Positions 8,521 through 17,950 of a stretch of 64,000 bases of DNA are shown piece after piece. This DNA is from Agrilactobacillus yilanensis. Its GTDB lineage: Bacteria; Bacillota; Bacilli; Lactobacillales; Lactobacillaceae. The stretch lies in contig NZ_RHOY01000008.1 of NCBI RefSeq assembly GCF_003946725.1, positions 1 to 64,000 on the forward strand, given 5' to 3'. Positions within the stretch are counted from its first letter, which is position 1; every line of letters begins with the position of its first letter. The position numbers were made by a program, and so were the translations under genes. A model generated the notes under the pieces. That model searched no databases. It was not told where the DNA came from and saw nothing but the letters and a program-made list of their open reading frames with translations.

Positions 8521-9918
8521 ATGGAGACACATTATGATGTTGTCGTTTTAGGTGGTGGTGTCGGTGGTTATACTGCCGCAATTCAAGCTGCCAAGCACCA
8601 TTTAAAAGTCGCTTTAGTAGAAGCGCAACTTTTGGGGGGTGTTTGTTTAAACCAAGGCTGTATTCCGACAAAGGCTTATTTGAAGAGTGCAGAGGTCTTA
8701 CGAACGATCCAAAAAAGTGCTGATTTTGGCCTGGAGGACGTCACGCAGACACCAACAGTTGCTTTTCAAAAAGTTTTTGAACGTAAAGAAGCGATTGTTA
8801 AACGGTTGCGTCAAGGGGTCACCTATTTGATGCAAAAAAATAAAATCACGGTTTATCCAGGTTATGGTCAGTTAATTGGGCCCAATGCCTTAACGGTGAA
8901 ACAAGCCGAACAAACGGTGCCTTTAAACTTTAAAACATTGATTTTAGCAACGGGTTCTACGCCTAAGACACTAGATAAAGTCGTGATTGATGATCAAAAA
9001 ATCTTAACCTCTGAATCAATGCTGCAGCAAACGACCTTGCCGAAACGGCTAACCATCATTGGTGGTGGTGCAATTGGCTTAGAATGGGCTTCTTTACTAC
9101 ACGATCTAGGGACAGAAGTTCAAGTTTTGGAATACGCAGACCATTTATTAGGCCAAGAAACAGCTGCTGCCGGTCAATTTTTGAAGCAGACATTAACCAA
9201 ACGTGGTATTAAAATTCAGACGGCTGCCAGTGTGACAGCTGCTGAACTGGTGGATGATCAAGTGCAAGTGACTTATCTACTAGACGGTCAAACAAAAACC
9301 GTCATGAGTGATCAAGTTTTGGTCGCTGTAGGCCGTCAAGCACAAACTAGTGGGATGGGCTTAGCGGAACAAGGCATTTTATTACAGCCCAACGGCACGA
9401 TTGCAGTGGATGAAAATTATCAAACAAATCAAAGTCAGATTTTTGCGGTGGGCGACTGTATTGATACGTTACAATTAGCCCATGTCGCTATGGCTGAGGG
9501 GATTCATGCGGCTGACTTCATTGCAAAACAGCCGGTTGAACCGCTGGATTATGCAGGGGTACCGCGCTGTATTTATACTTATCCAGAAGTGGCCGTTGCG
9601 GGGGCCAGCACCATCGACCAGCAACAACACCCCCATACAAAAGTCGGTACCTTCCCTTACAGTGCCAACGGGAAGGCAATTATTGAAGGGGAAACAACCG
9701 GTCAGATTCAAGTGACCATCGATACGGACACCGATGATGTTTTGCAAGTATTAATGATCGGCACCCATGCCACCGATATGATTGCAGAAGCCAGTTTAGG
9801 CCTTTATTTGAATGTATCCGCTGCAGAAATTGGGGCAGCTGTGCATCCACATCCAACTTTATCAGAGACCGTCCGTCAAGCCGCATTAGCTGCTAAAGAC
9901 TGGGCGACCGATATTTAA
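8521..9918 (+). CDS. lpd: Dihydrolipoyl dehydrogenase (E3)
   Basis: Reoxidises dihydrolipoyl groups of the E2 subunit, passing electrons via FAD to NAD+. The 465-residue flavoprotein has the FAD motif GGGVGGYTAA, the redox disulfide Cys42-Cys47 in GVCLNQGCIPTK, a second GGGAIGLEWA dinucleotide motif near residue 180, the FAD-ribityl motif FAVGDC and the C-terminal HPHPTLSE with the catalytic His-Glu pair. In this cluster E3 comes first, before E1alpha, as in bkd operons; pdh operons normally place E3 last. It follows accA by 18 bases. Confidence 0.94.
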   Translation: METHYDVVVLGGGVGGYTAAIQAAKHHLKVALVEAQLLGGVCLNQGCIPTKAYLKSAEVLRTIQKSADFGLEDVTQTPTVAFQKVFERKEAIVKRLRQGVTYLMQKNKITVYPGYGQLIGPNALTVKQAEQTVPLNFKTLILATGSTPKTLDKVVIDDQKILTSESMLQQTTLPKRLTIIGGGAIGLEWASLLHDLGTEVQVLEYADHLLGQETAAAGQFLKQTLTKRGIKIQTAASVTAAELVDDQVQVTYLLDGQTKTVMSDQVLVAVGRQAQTSGMGLAEQGILLQPNGTIAVDENYQTNQSQIFAVGDCIDTLQLAHVAMAEGIHAADFIAKQPVEPLDYAGVPRCIYTYPEVAVAGASTIDQQQHPHTKVGTFPYSANGKAIIEGETTGQIQVTIDTDTDDVLQVLMIGTHATDMIAEASLGLYLNVSAAEIGAAVHPHPTLSETVRQAALAAKDWATDI

Positions 9919-10003
9919 TTTAAGAATAAAACGGCTGTTAAATCAAAAAGACGAGAGACTAAAACGCCAAACGTTGGCCTCTTAACAAAGGAGTACAGTG
10001 ATC

Positions 10004-11020
10004 ATGACACAAAAACTGCTGGCAAGTGGTTTAGACAAAGTAACTTTACAGCAAGTCTATACACAAATTTTACGTTCTCGACGTCTAGATGAACGCTTAG
10101 GGCTTTTACAACGGACAGGAAAAACATCTTTTAATGTCTCTGGTCAAGGACAAGAGATTGGCCAAGCCGCTATGGCGATGGCTTTTGAACCGGAAAAAGA
10201 TTATTTTTTACCTTATTACCGAGATATGACGGCCTTTATGTTTTGGGGAGCCACACCTAAAGAGATTTTGTTAGATTCTTTTGGGCGAGCTGCTGGACCA
10301 TCGTCTCATGGGATGCAGATGCCAAATCACTATGGTTCTAAAAAATTGCATGCCGTTTCGCAGGCTTCTACTGTTTCCAGCCAATTTCCATTAGCCACCG
10401 GCGTCGCTTACGGCGCTGTTTTGGATCAAAGTGACCGCTTAACACTGGTTACAACTGGGGAAGGCTCGACGGCTGAAGGCGAGTTTCATGAAGCGTTGAA
10501 CTTTGCAGGCGTTGCTCAGTTACCGGTTATTTTTGTAATTGAAAATAATGGGTATGCCATTTCAACACCGGATAAAGAAGAATTTGCAGCTCATAGTTTG
10601 GCCGATCGTGGTGCTGGCTACGGGATGCCGGGCATAGATGTGGATGGCCTAGATTTCACGGCGACTTATTTAGCTTTCAAAGAAGCGGTTACCCGAGCTA
10701 GAGCCGGTGAAGGCCCAACGTTAGTTAATTTAAATGTCATTCGGCTGTTAGACCATACTAGTGACGACAATCAGCGGATTTATCGTTCTGAAGCAGAATT
10801 AAAAGCGTTGCAGGCTAAGGATCCATTAAAGACGTTGACGGCGCAAGTGATCGCGGAAGGTATCTTCACCGAAGCCGAGATTGCCACGTTAGAACAACAG
10901 TTGAAAAAAGAAATCAATCTGGCAACGGACCAGGCAGAAGCAGCGCCAGCCCCAGATTTGAGCGTTTTAGGGCAACAAGTTTTTGCCCCTGTTGAAAAGG
11001 AGACCGGTATCTATGGCTAA
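10004..11020 (+). CDS. 2-oxoacid dehydrogenase E1 component, alpha subunit (branched-chain-type)
   Basis: Thiamine-diphosphate-dependent decarboxylation of a 2-oxoacid, with E1beta. The 338-residue protein has the TPP motif GEGSTAEGEFHEA...VIENN around residues 150-180. The segments SGQGQEIGQAA, DYFLPYYRDM, GMQMPNHYGS and STVSSQFPLATGVA resemble, from memory, the branched-chain oxoacid dehydrogenase BkdAA of Bacillus/Listeria more than PdhA. Start ATG 10004 (AAAGGAG 10 bases upstream) is preferred over the GTG at 9998, which is only 4 bases from the same site. A short hairpin (GCCAA-ACG-TTGGC, about 9967-9979) precedes the gene. The true substrate cannot be read from the sequence. Confidence 0.85.
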   Translation: MTQKLLASGLDKVTLQQVYTQILRSRRLDERLGLLQRTGKTSFNVSGQGQEIGQAAMAMAFEPEKDYFLPYYRDMTAFMFWGATPKEILLDSFGRAAGPSSHGMQMPNHYGSKKLHAVSQASTVSSQFPLATGVAYGAVLDQSDRLTLVTTGEGSTAEGEFHEALNFAGVAQLPVIFVIENNGYAISTPDKEEFAAHSLADRGAGYGMPGIDVDGLDFTATYLAFKEAVTRARAGEGPTLVNLNVIRLLDHTSDDNQRIYRSEAELKALQAKDPLKTLTAQVIAEGIFTEAEIATLEQQLKKEINLATDQAEAAPAPDLSVLGQQVFAPVEKETGIYG

Positions 11021-12002
11021 AATTGATTATCTAGAAGCATTGCATCAAGCGCTTGATGAAGAATTGGGCCGGGATCAGCGGCTGACTATTTTTGGAGAAG
11101 ATGTGGGCGGTGTTAAAGGTGGCGTCTTCAATGTGACCCAAGGCTTAGCTGAAAAATACGGCGACCGCCGCGTGTTTAATATGCCTTTAGGCGAAGCTGA
11201 AATTGGAGGCTTGGCCATTGGGTTAGGGACCACCGGCCATCCAGCAGTTGCGGAATTTCAATTTGCCGATTACATATTGCCGGCAACCAATCAAATTATT
11301 TCAGAAGCCGCACGCATGCGTTACCGCAGTCAAGGCGATTGGACGGTTCCGGTTGTTTTTAGAGCCCCATATGGTGGCGGTGTAGGCGGTGGTTTTTACC
11401 ATTCACAATCTACGGAAAAAGTTTTTGTCGGTCAGCCCGGGCTGCGGGTGGTGACGCCTTCTACCGTTCGGGATGCCAAAGGCTTGTTAAAAAGTGCCAT
11501 CCGGTGTCAAGATCCAGTACTGTTTTATGAGCACAAGCGGCTGTATCACAGTATTAAAGCCGAAATTGATCCAAATGAAGAAATTTTAACCCCGATTGAT
11601 AAAGCGGCCATTTTACGCTCCGGTACGGATTTAACGGTTATGAGCTATGGCGTGACTTTACAATATGTGCTGCAAGCTGCTGACGAATTAACACAACAAG
11701 GGCTTCATACAGAAGTCGTGGATATTCGCTCACTTTATCCACTAGATAAAGCAACCATTATCGCGGCGGCTAAGAAAACTGGTAAAGTTTTATTAGTCAA
11801 TGAAGATAATCAACAAGGCGGCGTTTTAAGTGAAATTTCAGCAGTAATCAATGAAGGGGCTTTGTTTGATTTAGATGCGCCCATTCAACGCCTAGCTGGC
11901 CCAGATAGCCCAGCGATGCCTTATGCCAAAAACTTGGAACAGGCTTTCTTAGTGCAGGCAGACGCTGTGAAACAGGCCATGTTAGATTTAGCTGAATTTT
12001 GA
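11013..12002 (+). CDS. 2-oxoacid dehydrogenase E1 component, beta subunit
   Basis: Forms the E1 heterotetramer with the preceding alpha subunit; the beta subunit supplies part of the TPP site and transfers the acyl group to lipoyl-E2. The 329-residue protein starts MAKIDYLEALHQAL and has the conserved FGEDVGGVKGGVF, MPLGEAEIGGLAIG, RAPYGGGVGGG and EVVDIRSLYPLD segments. ATG 11013 (AAAAGGAG about 10 bases upstream) overlaps the alpha-subunit stop by 8 bases, so the two are translationally coupled. Like the alpha subunit it could be branched-chain type; naming it pdhB would go beyond the evidence. Confidence 0.88.
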   Translation: MAKIDYLEALHQALDEELGRDQRLTIFGEDVGGVKGGVFNVTQGLAEKYGDRRVFNMPLGEAEIGGLAIGLGTTGHPAVAEFQFADYILPATNQIISEAARMRYRSQGDWTVPVVFRAPYGGGVGGGFYHSQSTEKVFVGQPGLRVVTPSTVRDAKGLLKSAIRCQDPVLFYEHKRLYHSIKAEIDPNEEILTPIDKAAILRSGTDLTVMSYGVTLQYVLQAADELTQQGLHTEVVDIRSLYPLDKATIIAAAKKTGKVLLVNEDNQQGGVLSEISAVINEGALFDLDAPIQRLAGPDSPAMPYAKNLEQAFLVQADAVKQAMLDLAEF

Positions 12003-12050
12003 ATTTCGACAGATAAAAATCTTTTTTAAAGAAAGTGAGACGGCAAACTT

Positions 12051-13325
12051 ATGAAAAAAGAAATGACCATGCCTCGATTAGGCGAAAGTGTCACCGAGGG
12101 AACGATTGTCGATTGGTTGGTCAAACCAGGCCAAGAAATCGCAAAATATGATCCAATCTGTGAAGTTCAGACTGTAAAGGTTATCGCCGAAGTGCCCGCA
12201 AGTTTTGACGGCACGATCGTTGATATTTTAGCTAAAAATGGGGATACGGTGGCGGTTGGCGCACCAATTGCCACGATTGAAGTGGCTGCTGAAGCAGAAT
12301 CGACCCTTGATAGCACTGAACCCGCAGCAGCCCCAGCGCAATCCAGTACTTCAAAGACGCCGGTAACTGTGTCCGCAGTCCCAGCACCGACTGCACCAGA
12401 AGGCCCTAGATTTTCACCAGCGGTGGCCACGTTATTAGCGCACCATCAATTAAATGCAGCGGATATTCCAGCCACTGGGCATCAAGGACGGTTAACCCGT
12501 AAAGATGTTGAGAAATATTTGGCACAGCCGCAACAGCCTAATGTTCAACATCCCGACCAACATCAGCTGGCACCGGCACCAATGGCCACAACCGCTGGAG
12601 AATCTATGAGCGCAACGGCTAGCGGAGATACCGTTATTCCTGCCAGCAGTATCCGGCGGGTAATTGCCCAACGCATGAGTTTAAGCAGTTCTGAAATTCC
12701 CCATGGCTGGATGATGGTTGAACAAGATGTCACCCGCTTAGTGCAGTTGCGTCAAGCTAAAAAAGCTGAATTTCAACAGCAAGAAGGCTATAAGCTCACT
12801 TATTTCCCATTCTTCGTTAAAGCTGTAGCGCAAGCCTTAGTGAAGCATCCGCGGTTGAATAGCTCTTGGCAAGAAGGTCAGATTGTAGTGCATCATGATA
12901 TAAACTTGTCGATTGCGGTGGCCAAAGATGATGAATTATATGTCCCAGTCATTAAGCATGCGGATCGATTATCCTTAAAAGGGATTGCCGCAGAGATTGA
13001 CCGCTTAGCGCTGGCGGTACGAAAAGGAACGATTACCGCTGATGAAATGCAAGGCGGCACGTTTACCGTGAATAATACGGGCTCTTTTGGTTCAATTTCA
13101 TCAATGGGAATCATTAACTATCCGCAAGCAGCGATTATTCAAGTAGAAAGCATCCGTAAAGAACTCAAACCAACACCGGACGGCTTAGGCTTTAAAGTGG
13201 CGGATATGGTGAATCTTTCTTTGTCTGTCGATCATCGGTTATTAGATGGTGTTGCTGCAGGCGGCTTTTTAAGAGATGTGAAACAAAACTTAGCTGATTT
13301 TGAACCCAGCATGAATTTAAACTAA
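12051..13325 (+). CDS. 2-oxoacid dehydrogenase E2, dihydrolipoamide acyltransferase
   Basis: Core of the complex: accepts the acyl group on lipoyl-lysine and transfers it to CoA. The 424-residue protein has one N-terminal lipoyl domain (about 1-78), an Ala/Pro linker, a peripheral subunit-binding domain (RFSPAVATLLA...GRLTRKDVEKYL, about 118-157), a second linker, and the catalytic domain ending with DHRLLDG (active-site His and Asp). Oddity: the lipoylation motif, usually TDK, reads Thr-Val-Lys at Lys43 (codons act gta aag). A single lipoyl domain and the bkd-like gene order fit a BkdB-type E2. A strong terminator follows. Confidence 0.9.
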   Translation: MKKEMTMPRLGESVTEGTIVDWLVKPGQEIAKYDPICEVQTVKVIAEVPASFDGTIVDILAKNGDTVAVGAPIATIEVAAEAESTLDSTEPAAAPAQSSTSKTPVTVSAVPAPTAPEGPRFSPAVATLLAHHQLNAADIPATGHQGRLTRKDVEKYLAQPQQPNVQHPDQHQLAPAPMATTAGESMSATASGDTVIPASSIRRVIAQRMSLSSSEIPHGWMMVEQDVTRLVQLRQAKKAEFQQQEGYKLTYFPFFVKAVAQALVKHPRLNSSWQEGQIVVHHDINLSIAVAKDDELYVPVIKHADRLSLKGIAAEIDRLALAVRKGTITADEMQGGTFTVNNTGSFGSISSMGIINYPQAAIIQVESIRKELKPTPDGLGFKVADMVNLSLSVDHRLLDGVAAGGFLRDVKQNLADFEPSMNLN

Positions 13326-13336
13326 ATAAACGCATT

Positions 13337-13397
13337 AAAATAAGCGTCGTTTTCAAAGGTTGAAGCTGCAACTTTTGAAAACGACGTTTATTTTTTT
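13337..13397. terminator. Bidirectional intrinsic terminator
   Basis: Long stem (AAGCGTCGTTTTCAAAGGTTG pairs, with few mismatches, with CAACTTTTGAAAACGACGTT) followed by TTATTTTTTT on the plus strand and with A-rich sequence on the other side, so it can serve both the E2 gene and the convergent minus-strand gene at 13388. Confidence 0.85.
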
Positions 13398-13747
13398 GAA
13401 GCATGTTTTGATTTTGAATTAAAGTCCGCAAATAAATTATAGCGGGCGTAAAGACAATAGCCAATGGATAAAAGCGAGACGAAGCTGGCTAGTATCAGCC
13501 AGACATTGGCTTGAAATGGTGTTTTATCTTCAGACGCTTGAAAGCCTAAAAAGACGATGATCAAATTAACCGCCAACAAAGAAAAACCTAATAAGGAAAA
13601 AATCTGTAATGCCTTTTCTACTTTTTTATCATAGCTTTTATAATAATGGGCGAGTGTCTGTAATAAGATTGCTGCGAGGCTCAAAATTAAAATGAAACTG
13701 ACGGTCAATAATGGTGTGACTAAATTGGCATTGGCTAACAACTGCAC
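13388..13747 (-). CDS. Small membrane protein of unknown function
   Basis: I do not recognise a family. The 119-residue product has about three hydrophobic segments (roughly 11-33, 49-70 and 82-100), a Lys-rich loop after the first and a basic C terminus (SKSKHASKK), as expected for a small integral membrane protein. It would start at GTG (13747) with GTGGGG about 7 bases upstream. It is convergent with the E2 gene, sharing the terminator, and divergent from argG. No partner suggests a role. Confidence 0.55.
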   Translation of the reverse strand: MQLLANANLVTPLLTVSFILILSLAAILLQTLAHYYKSYDKKVEKALQIFSLLGFSLLAVNLIIVFLGFQASEDKTPFQANVWLILASFVSLLSIGYCLYARYNLFADFNSKSKHASKK

Positions 13748-13822
13748 CGGCAGTCCCCACTTTCTATTAAAACTTTACCTTAATTATACAAATACTAGCA
13801 CGGAAACACCAACGGAATTATT

Positions 13823-13905
13823 AATGTATATTATTCATTCAAATGATTATTTTATGAATATTTATTTAAATACTTGCATTATTTTGTTTAAAGGTGTATA
13901 TTCAT
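13823..13905 (+). promoter_or_regulatory. argGH promoter with candidate ArgR boxes
   Basis: TTGCAT (13872-13877), a 17-base spacer and TATATT (13895-13900) make a good sigma-A promoter. Three AT-rich palindromic sites resemble ArgR boxes (consensus like TGAATwwwwATTCA): around 13823-13839, TATGAATATTTATTTA at 13853-13868, and GTGTATATTCATCA at 13892-13905, the last covering the -10. This fits repression of argG-argH by arginine through ArgR/AhrC; binding is inferred. Confidence 0.65.
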
Positions 13906-13936
13906 CACATCAACAAAACTAAGGGAGTTTTTAGAT

Positions 13937-15163
13937 ATGGCAAATAAAAAAGTAGTATTAGCATATTCAGGCGGTTTAGACACATCAGTTGCAATTCAAT
14001 GGTTAAAAGATAAAAATTACGATGTTATTGCATGCTGTATTGATGTTGGTGAAGGTAAAGACTTAGAATTCATCAAACAAAAAGCATTGACGGTGGGTGC
14101 TGTTGAATCTTATACCTTGGACTGCCAAGATGAATTCGCAGATGAATATGCCTTGATTGCCTTAAAGGCCAATGCATTATATGAAGAAACTTATCCATTA
14201 GTTTCCGCATTATCCAGACCATTAATTGTTAAAAAATTAGTTGAAGTTGCCCAAGAAACTGGGGCTCAAGCGATTGCCCATGGCTGTACTGGGAAAGGGA
14301 ACGATCAAGTCCGTTTTGAAGTTGGGATTCACGCTTTGGCACCAGATATTGAAATTTTAGCTCCAGTACGGGACTGGCACTGGTCTAGAGAAGAAGAAAT
14401 TGACTACGCTAAAGAACACAACATTCCAATTCCAATTGACTTAGACAGCCCTTATTCCATCGACCAAAACTTATGGGGCCGGGCTAATGAAGCTGGTGTC
14501 TTAGAAGATCCTTGGGTAACCCCACCAGCAGATGCTTTTGAATGGACAAGTGCCATCGAAGACACACCAGATACACCAGATATTTTGGAAATTGGTTTTG
14601 AACAAGGTAAACCTGTTACATTAAACGGCGAAACTTACCCATTAGCCGAAATGGTTTTAAAACTAAATAAAATTGCGGGTAAACATGGGATTGGCCGGAT
14701 TGATCATATCGAAAACCGGCTTGTAGGGATTAAGTCTAGAGAAGTTTACGAAGTGCCTGGCGCTGAAGTTTTGATGACAGCCCATCAAGCATTAGAAGAC
14801 TTAACTTTTGAAAGAGACCTTTGTCATTTTAAACCGCAAATTACGAACCAAATGAGCAATACGATTTATAACGGCTTATGGTTCTCACCATTAATGGAAG
14901 CAATGGTTGCCTTTATCGAACAAACTCAAAAAGTGGTCACTGGCACAATTCGGGTGAAATTGTTCAAAGGTAATGTGGTTGTTGAAGGTCGGAAATCACC
15001 ATATTCTCTATATGACAAAGACTTAGCCACTTACACATCATCTGATACTTTTGACCAACAAGCTTCTGTTGGCTTTATCAAACTTTGGGGCTTACCAACC
15101 CAAGTTGCGGCACAAGTGCAACAAAAAGGGGATTTGGAAACTAAAGGCCAAGGTGTGCACTAA
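13937..15163 (+). CDS. argG: Argininosuccinate synthase
   Basis: ATP-dependent condensation of citrulline and aspartate, the penultimate step of arginine synthesis. The 408-residue protein begins with the PP-loop [14 protein letters not shown] and has the [17 protein letters not shown] and [15 protein letters not shown] segments of the family. AGGGAG lies 7-8 bases before the ATG. The stop overlaps the argH start by one base. No other arginine genes are nearby, so citrulline would come from elsewhere (for example from the arginine deiminase route or uptake). Confidence 0.95.
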   Translation: MANKKVVLAYSGGLDTSVAIQWLKDKNYDVIACCIDVGEGKDLEFIKQKALTVGAVESYTLDCQDEFADEYALIALKANALYEETYPLVSALSRPLIVKKLVEVAQETGAQAIAHGCTGKGNDQVRFEVGIHALAPDIEILAPVRDWHWSREEEIDYAKEHNIPIPIDLDSPYSIDQNLWGRANEAGVLEDPWVTPPADAFEWTSAIEDTPDTPDILEIGFEQGKPVTLNGETYPLAEMVLKLNKIAGKHGIGRIDHIENRLVGIKSREVYEVPGAEVLMTAHQALEDLTFERDLCHFKPQITNQMSNTIYNGLWFSPLMEAMVAFIEQTQKVVTGTIRVKLFKGNVVVEGRKSPYSLYDKDLATYTSSDTFDQQASVGFIKLWGLPTQVAAQVQQKGDLETKGQGVH

Positions 15164-16545
15164 TGGCAACCACAAAACTTTGGGGCGGCCGTTTTACGGC
15201 AGAACCTAGCGAATATGTGCAGAAATTCGGTGCATCCATTGAATTTGATCAATTATTAGCTGAAGAAGATATCCAAGGCTCCCTGGCCCACGTTCAAATG
15301 CTGGGGGATCAAGGCATTATCGCTAAAGACGAAATGAGCAGTATTCAAACGGGCTTAAAACAACTGCAAGTTCAACTAGAACAAGGGGATTTAACCTTTT
15401 CGATTGACAATGAAGATATTCATTTGAATTTAGAAAAGGCCTTAACGGATCTCATTGGCCCTGTGGCAGGTAAATTGCATACTGCCCGGAGTCGAAATGA
15501 TCAAGTGGCCCTAGATATGCATTTATACTTGCGTAATCGATTAAATGAGCTGTTGCCTTTAGTTCAGGACTTGCAAAAAACGTTAGTTCAAAAGGCAGAA
15601 ACAAATGTGGAAACCATCATGCCCGGGTATACCCATTTGCAGCATGCACAACCGATCTCTTATGCCCATTATTTGTTGGCTTACTATAATATGTTCCAAA
15701 GAGATTATGAACGGTTGACCTTTAATTTACAGCACACGGATATTTCACCGATTGGGGCGGCCGCTTTAGCTGGGACAACATTCCCGATTGATCGGCAGCA
15801 AACCGCAGATTTACTAGATTTTAAGGCACTTTATCACAATAGTTTAGATGCGGTTTCTGATCGAGACTTTATTTTAGAATTTTTAAGTAATGCCGCAATC
15901 TTGATGATGCATCTATCCCGGATGTGTGAGGAACTTGTGCTTTGGTCCAGTCAAGAATTTAACTACATTGAATTATCTGATACGTATTCCACGGGTAGTT
16001 CAATCATGCCGCAAAAGAAAAATCCCGATATGGCCGAACTGATTCGTGGCAAAACCGGCCGAGTTTACGGTGATTTATTAGGTCTGTTGACCGTAATGAA
16101 AGGCCTGCCGTTAGCGTATAACAAAGATTTACAAGAAGACAAAGAAGGTATGTTTGATACCGTGAATACCTTGATGATGTCTTTGAAAGTAATGAAAGGC
16201 ATGGTCGAAACCTTAACGGTTAAAAAAGAACAGATGAAACATGCTACCGTGCATGATTTCTCAAATGCGACAGAACTTGCCGACTATTTGGCTAAAAAGG
16301 GTATTCCTTTTAGACAAGCCCACGAAATTGTGGGGGCAACTGTCCTGAAATGTATTCAGCAAGGTAAGTTCTTAAAGGATATTACATTATCAGAATATCA
16401 AGCTATTTCACCGTTAATTGAAGCCGATGTATTTACAGCTTTAGACCCAGTCACTGCCGTTAAAACACGAGACTCCCTTGGTGGTACGGGCTTTGATGAA
16501 ATTCGCAAAGAATTAGCACAGGCTAAAGCTGATTTACAATTATAG
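15163..16545 (+). CDS. argH: Argininosuccinate lyase
   Basis: Splits argininosuccinate to arginine and fumarate. The 460-residue fumarase/aspartase-superfamily enzyme has the signature [12 protein letters not shown] with the catalytic Ser, [12 protein letters not shown] and [12 protein letters not shown]-like ([12 protein letters not shown]) motifs. Directly coupled to argG (TAATG) and followed by a strong terminator, so argGH is a two-gene operon. Fumarate produced here could serve as an electron acceptor or be recycled to aspartate; that is inference. Confidence 0.95.
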   Translation: MATTKLWGGRFTAEPSEYVQKFGASIEFDQLLAEEDIQGSLAHVQMLGDQGIIAKDEMSSIQTGLKQLQVQLEQGDLTFSIDNEDIHLNLEKALTDLIGPVAGKLHTARSRNDQVALDMHLYLRNRLNELLPLVQDLQKTLVQKAETNVETIMPGYTHLQHAQPISYAHYLLAYYNMFQRDYERLTFNLQHTDISPIGAAALAGTTFPIDRQQTADLLDFKALYHNSLDAVSDRDFILEFLSNAAILMMHLSRMCEELVLWSSQEFNYIELSDTYSTGSSIMPQKKNPDMAELIRGKTGRVYGDLLGLLTVMKGLPLAYNKDLQEDKEGMFDTVNTLMMSLKVMKGMVETLTVKKEQMKHATVHDFSNATELADYLAKKGIPFRQAHEIVGATVLKCIQQGKFLKDITLSEYQAISPLIEADVFTALDPVTAVKTRDSLGGTGFDEIRKELAQAKADLQL

Positions 16546-16552
16546 ATTTAAA

Positions 16553-16600
16553 AAACAGTAATCTTTAAGTTTTGCCAACTTGAAGATTACTGTTTTTTTG
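16553..16600 (+). terminator. Intrinsic terminator of argGH
   Basis: ACAGTAATCTTtAAGTT pairs with AACTTgAAGATTACTGT around a TTGCC loop, followed by seven T residues. A-rich left flank means it may also act for the convergent gene at 16623. Confidence 0.88.
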
Positions 16601-16622
16601 TGTGGTGTCTATTTTTAAGTGA

Positions 16623-17024
16623 TTAACGGATGACCGCGTGGACAAATTCAGAAATTTCAGTTTTTTGTTTTTCTGAAATATTCGCTTTAGCTGGCACAAG
16701 CCCGTGTAAAAATAAATTGTGTTTTGAGATTGTCATTTTTTGATCGTTTAAAATTCGGACGAGGCCTTTTTTGATGGATAAAACACCACCGGATGTCCCA
16801 AAAATAACAACTTCACGAATCTTTTCAGAATCAAGATTTTCTGCAAAATGTTTTAATTCTTTATCTAAAGAGGCCATGTGAATCGCACCGCCTAGAAATA
16901 ATTTTTGGATCGGATAGGTCAAAGGCGTGTCCACCGGTTCAGCCGTGACGCCCAGTTGTTTGGCGATCATTTCCGCCATTTTTTTAGTATTACCAGTTTT
17001 GGAACAATAACGAACTGCATTCAT
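16623..17024 (-). CDS. Flavodoxin-like protein
   Basis: The 133-residue product starts MNAVRYCSKTGNTKKMAEMIA, which matches the FMN phosphate-binding loop of flavodoxins (S/T-x-T-G-N-T), followed by the FLGGAIHMASLD and VVIFGTSGG segments at the usual strand 3 and strand 4 positions. It is a little shorter than typical flavodoxins, and might act as an electron carrier or a small NAD(P)H-independent FMN protein. It is monocistronic, convergent with argH and divergent from the region at 17025-17283. Substrate or partner unknown. Confidence 0.75.
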   Translation of the reverse strand: MNAVRYCSKTGNTKKMAEMIAKQLGVTAEPVDTPLTYPIQKLFLGGAIHMASLDKELKHFAENLDSEKIREVVIFGTSGGVLSIKKGLVRILNDQKMTISKHNLFLHGLVPAKANISEKQKTEISEFVHAVIR

Positions 17025-17186
17025 AGTAAAGCCCCCATTATAATTAATACACCCCTATTATAGATCTGTTTTTTAAAAATAAAAAAATTAATTTAAAAAA
17101 ACCCTTGCCTTGAAGTTCAGACAAAGGTTTAAGATGAATCTCGTTGATAAGTTAACAACGTAGCTTAAATTAAGGCGGGATCAATT

Positions 17187-17252
17187 ATGAAAAAGATGAA
17201 AAAATATAAGAAGTATCGACGGCGTTTGGAACGCTTAATCATGATGGGCTAA
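17187..17252 (+). CDS. Possible 21-residue basic peptide
   Basis: ATG at 17187 preceded by AAGGCGGGA (about 7 bases away) opens a 21-codon frame whose product is very basic (Lys/Arg/Tyr-rich: MKKMKKYKKYRRRLERL, ending IMMG). It ends 31 bases before the next gene. Whether it is translated cannot be decided from the sequence; it might be a leader peptide for the downstream gene. A weak hairpin (CGTTG...CAACG, 17143-17160) lies upstream. Confidence 0.35.
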   Translation: MKKMKKYKKYRRRLERLIMMG

Positions 17253-17283
17253 CCCTGACGAAATAATCAAAGGAGAAATTTAA

Positions 17284-17934
17284 ATGAATTTATTAATTTT
17301 AGCGGCTAACGGCCAAATTGCAAGAATCGTAGAACACCGGATTTTAACAGAGGCACAATTTGACGATGTTCAGTTAACTTTAGTTTTAAGAAATAGCCAA
17401 CGATTGGCTGATTTAAAAAATAATGAACGGGTGACTTTAGTTGAAGGTAGTATTACCGATGCCAAAGTTGTTAACGCGGCTATGAAGGGGCAAGATATGG
17501 TTTTTGTCGCAGTTGTAGATCATGTTAATGACAATGTGATGACGAAGGTTGCTTTAGCGGCAATGGCTGAAAATAGGGTTAAACGGATTATTTCTACGAA
17601 TATTTTAGGTATTTATAATGAAGTACCTGGTGAATTTGGCCGCTGGAATTTAGAAGCGGTTGCCAGCAATTTACAGACAGCAATTAACGCTGATAAGTTA
17701 TTGGCCGCAAGTGGGGTAGACTATACGACGTTACGCTTACCTTGGTTAAATGATCGAGATGAAGTGAAGTATGCGGTAACTACAAAAGACCAACCTTATT
17801 TGGGCGTTTCTGGCTCTCGGCAAAGTGTGGCAGATGTTGTTTTGAAGATTGTTGCTGACCCAAGTTATGGGCTTAAAGATAGTTTGGGCATGGCTGATCC
17901 AGCAACCCAAGGCGAGGATCGCCCCGTTTATTAA
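17284..17934 (+). CDS. NAD(P)-binding (NmrA/SDR-like) protein
   Basis: The 216-residue product starts MNLLILAANGQIAR, a Rossmann motif of the atypical SDR / NAD(P)H-binding family, and continues with LVEGSITDAKVV (adenine-ring-binding Asp) and VKRIISTNILGIY. Such proteins act as quinone or flavin reductases, isomerases or redox-sensing regulators, so function is open. AAAGGAG is 8 bases before the ATG. It is followed after 16 bases by a MerR-type regulator, a common pairing in which the regulator controls the oxidoreductase. Confidence 0.78.
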   Translation: MNLLILAANGQIARIVEHRILTEAQFDDVQLTLVLRNSQRLADLKNNERVTLVEGSITDAKVVNAAMKGQDMVFVAVVDHVNDNVMTKVALAAMAENRVKRIISTNILGIYNEVPGEFGRWNLEAVASNLQTAINADKLLAASGVDYTTLRLPWLNDRDEVKYAVTTKDQPYLGVSGSRQSVADVVLKIVADPSYGLKDSLGMADPATQGEDRPVY

Positions 17935-17950
17935 TTGAGGGATGGTTAAG

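Noticed and set aside
9967-9979. GCCAA-ACG-TTGGC hairpin between lpd and E1alpha as a terminator.
   Set aside because: Only five pairs and no T run after it; more likely a minor mRNA structure.
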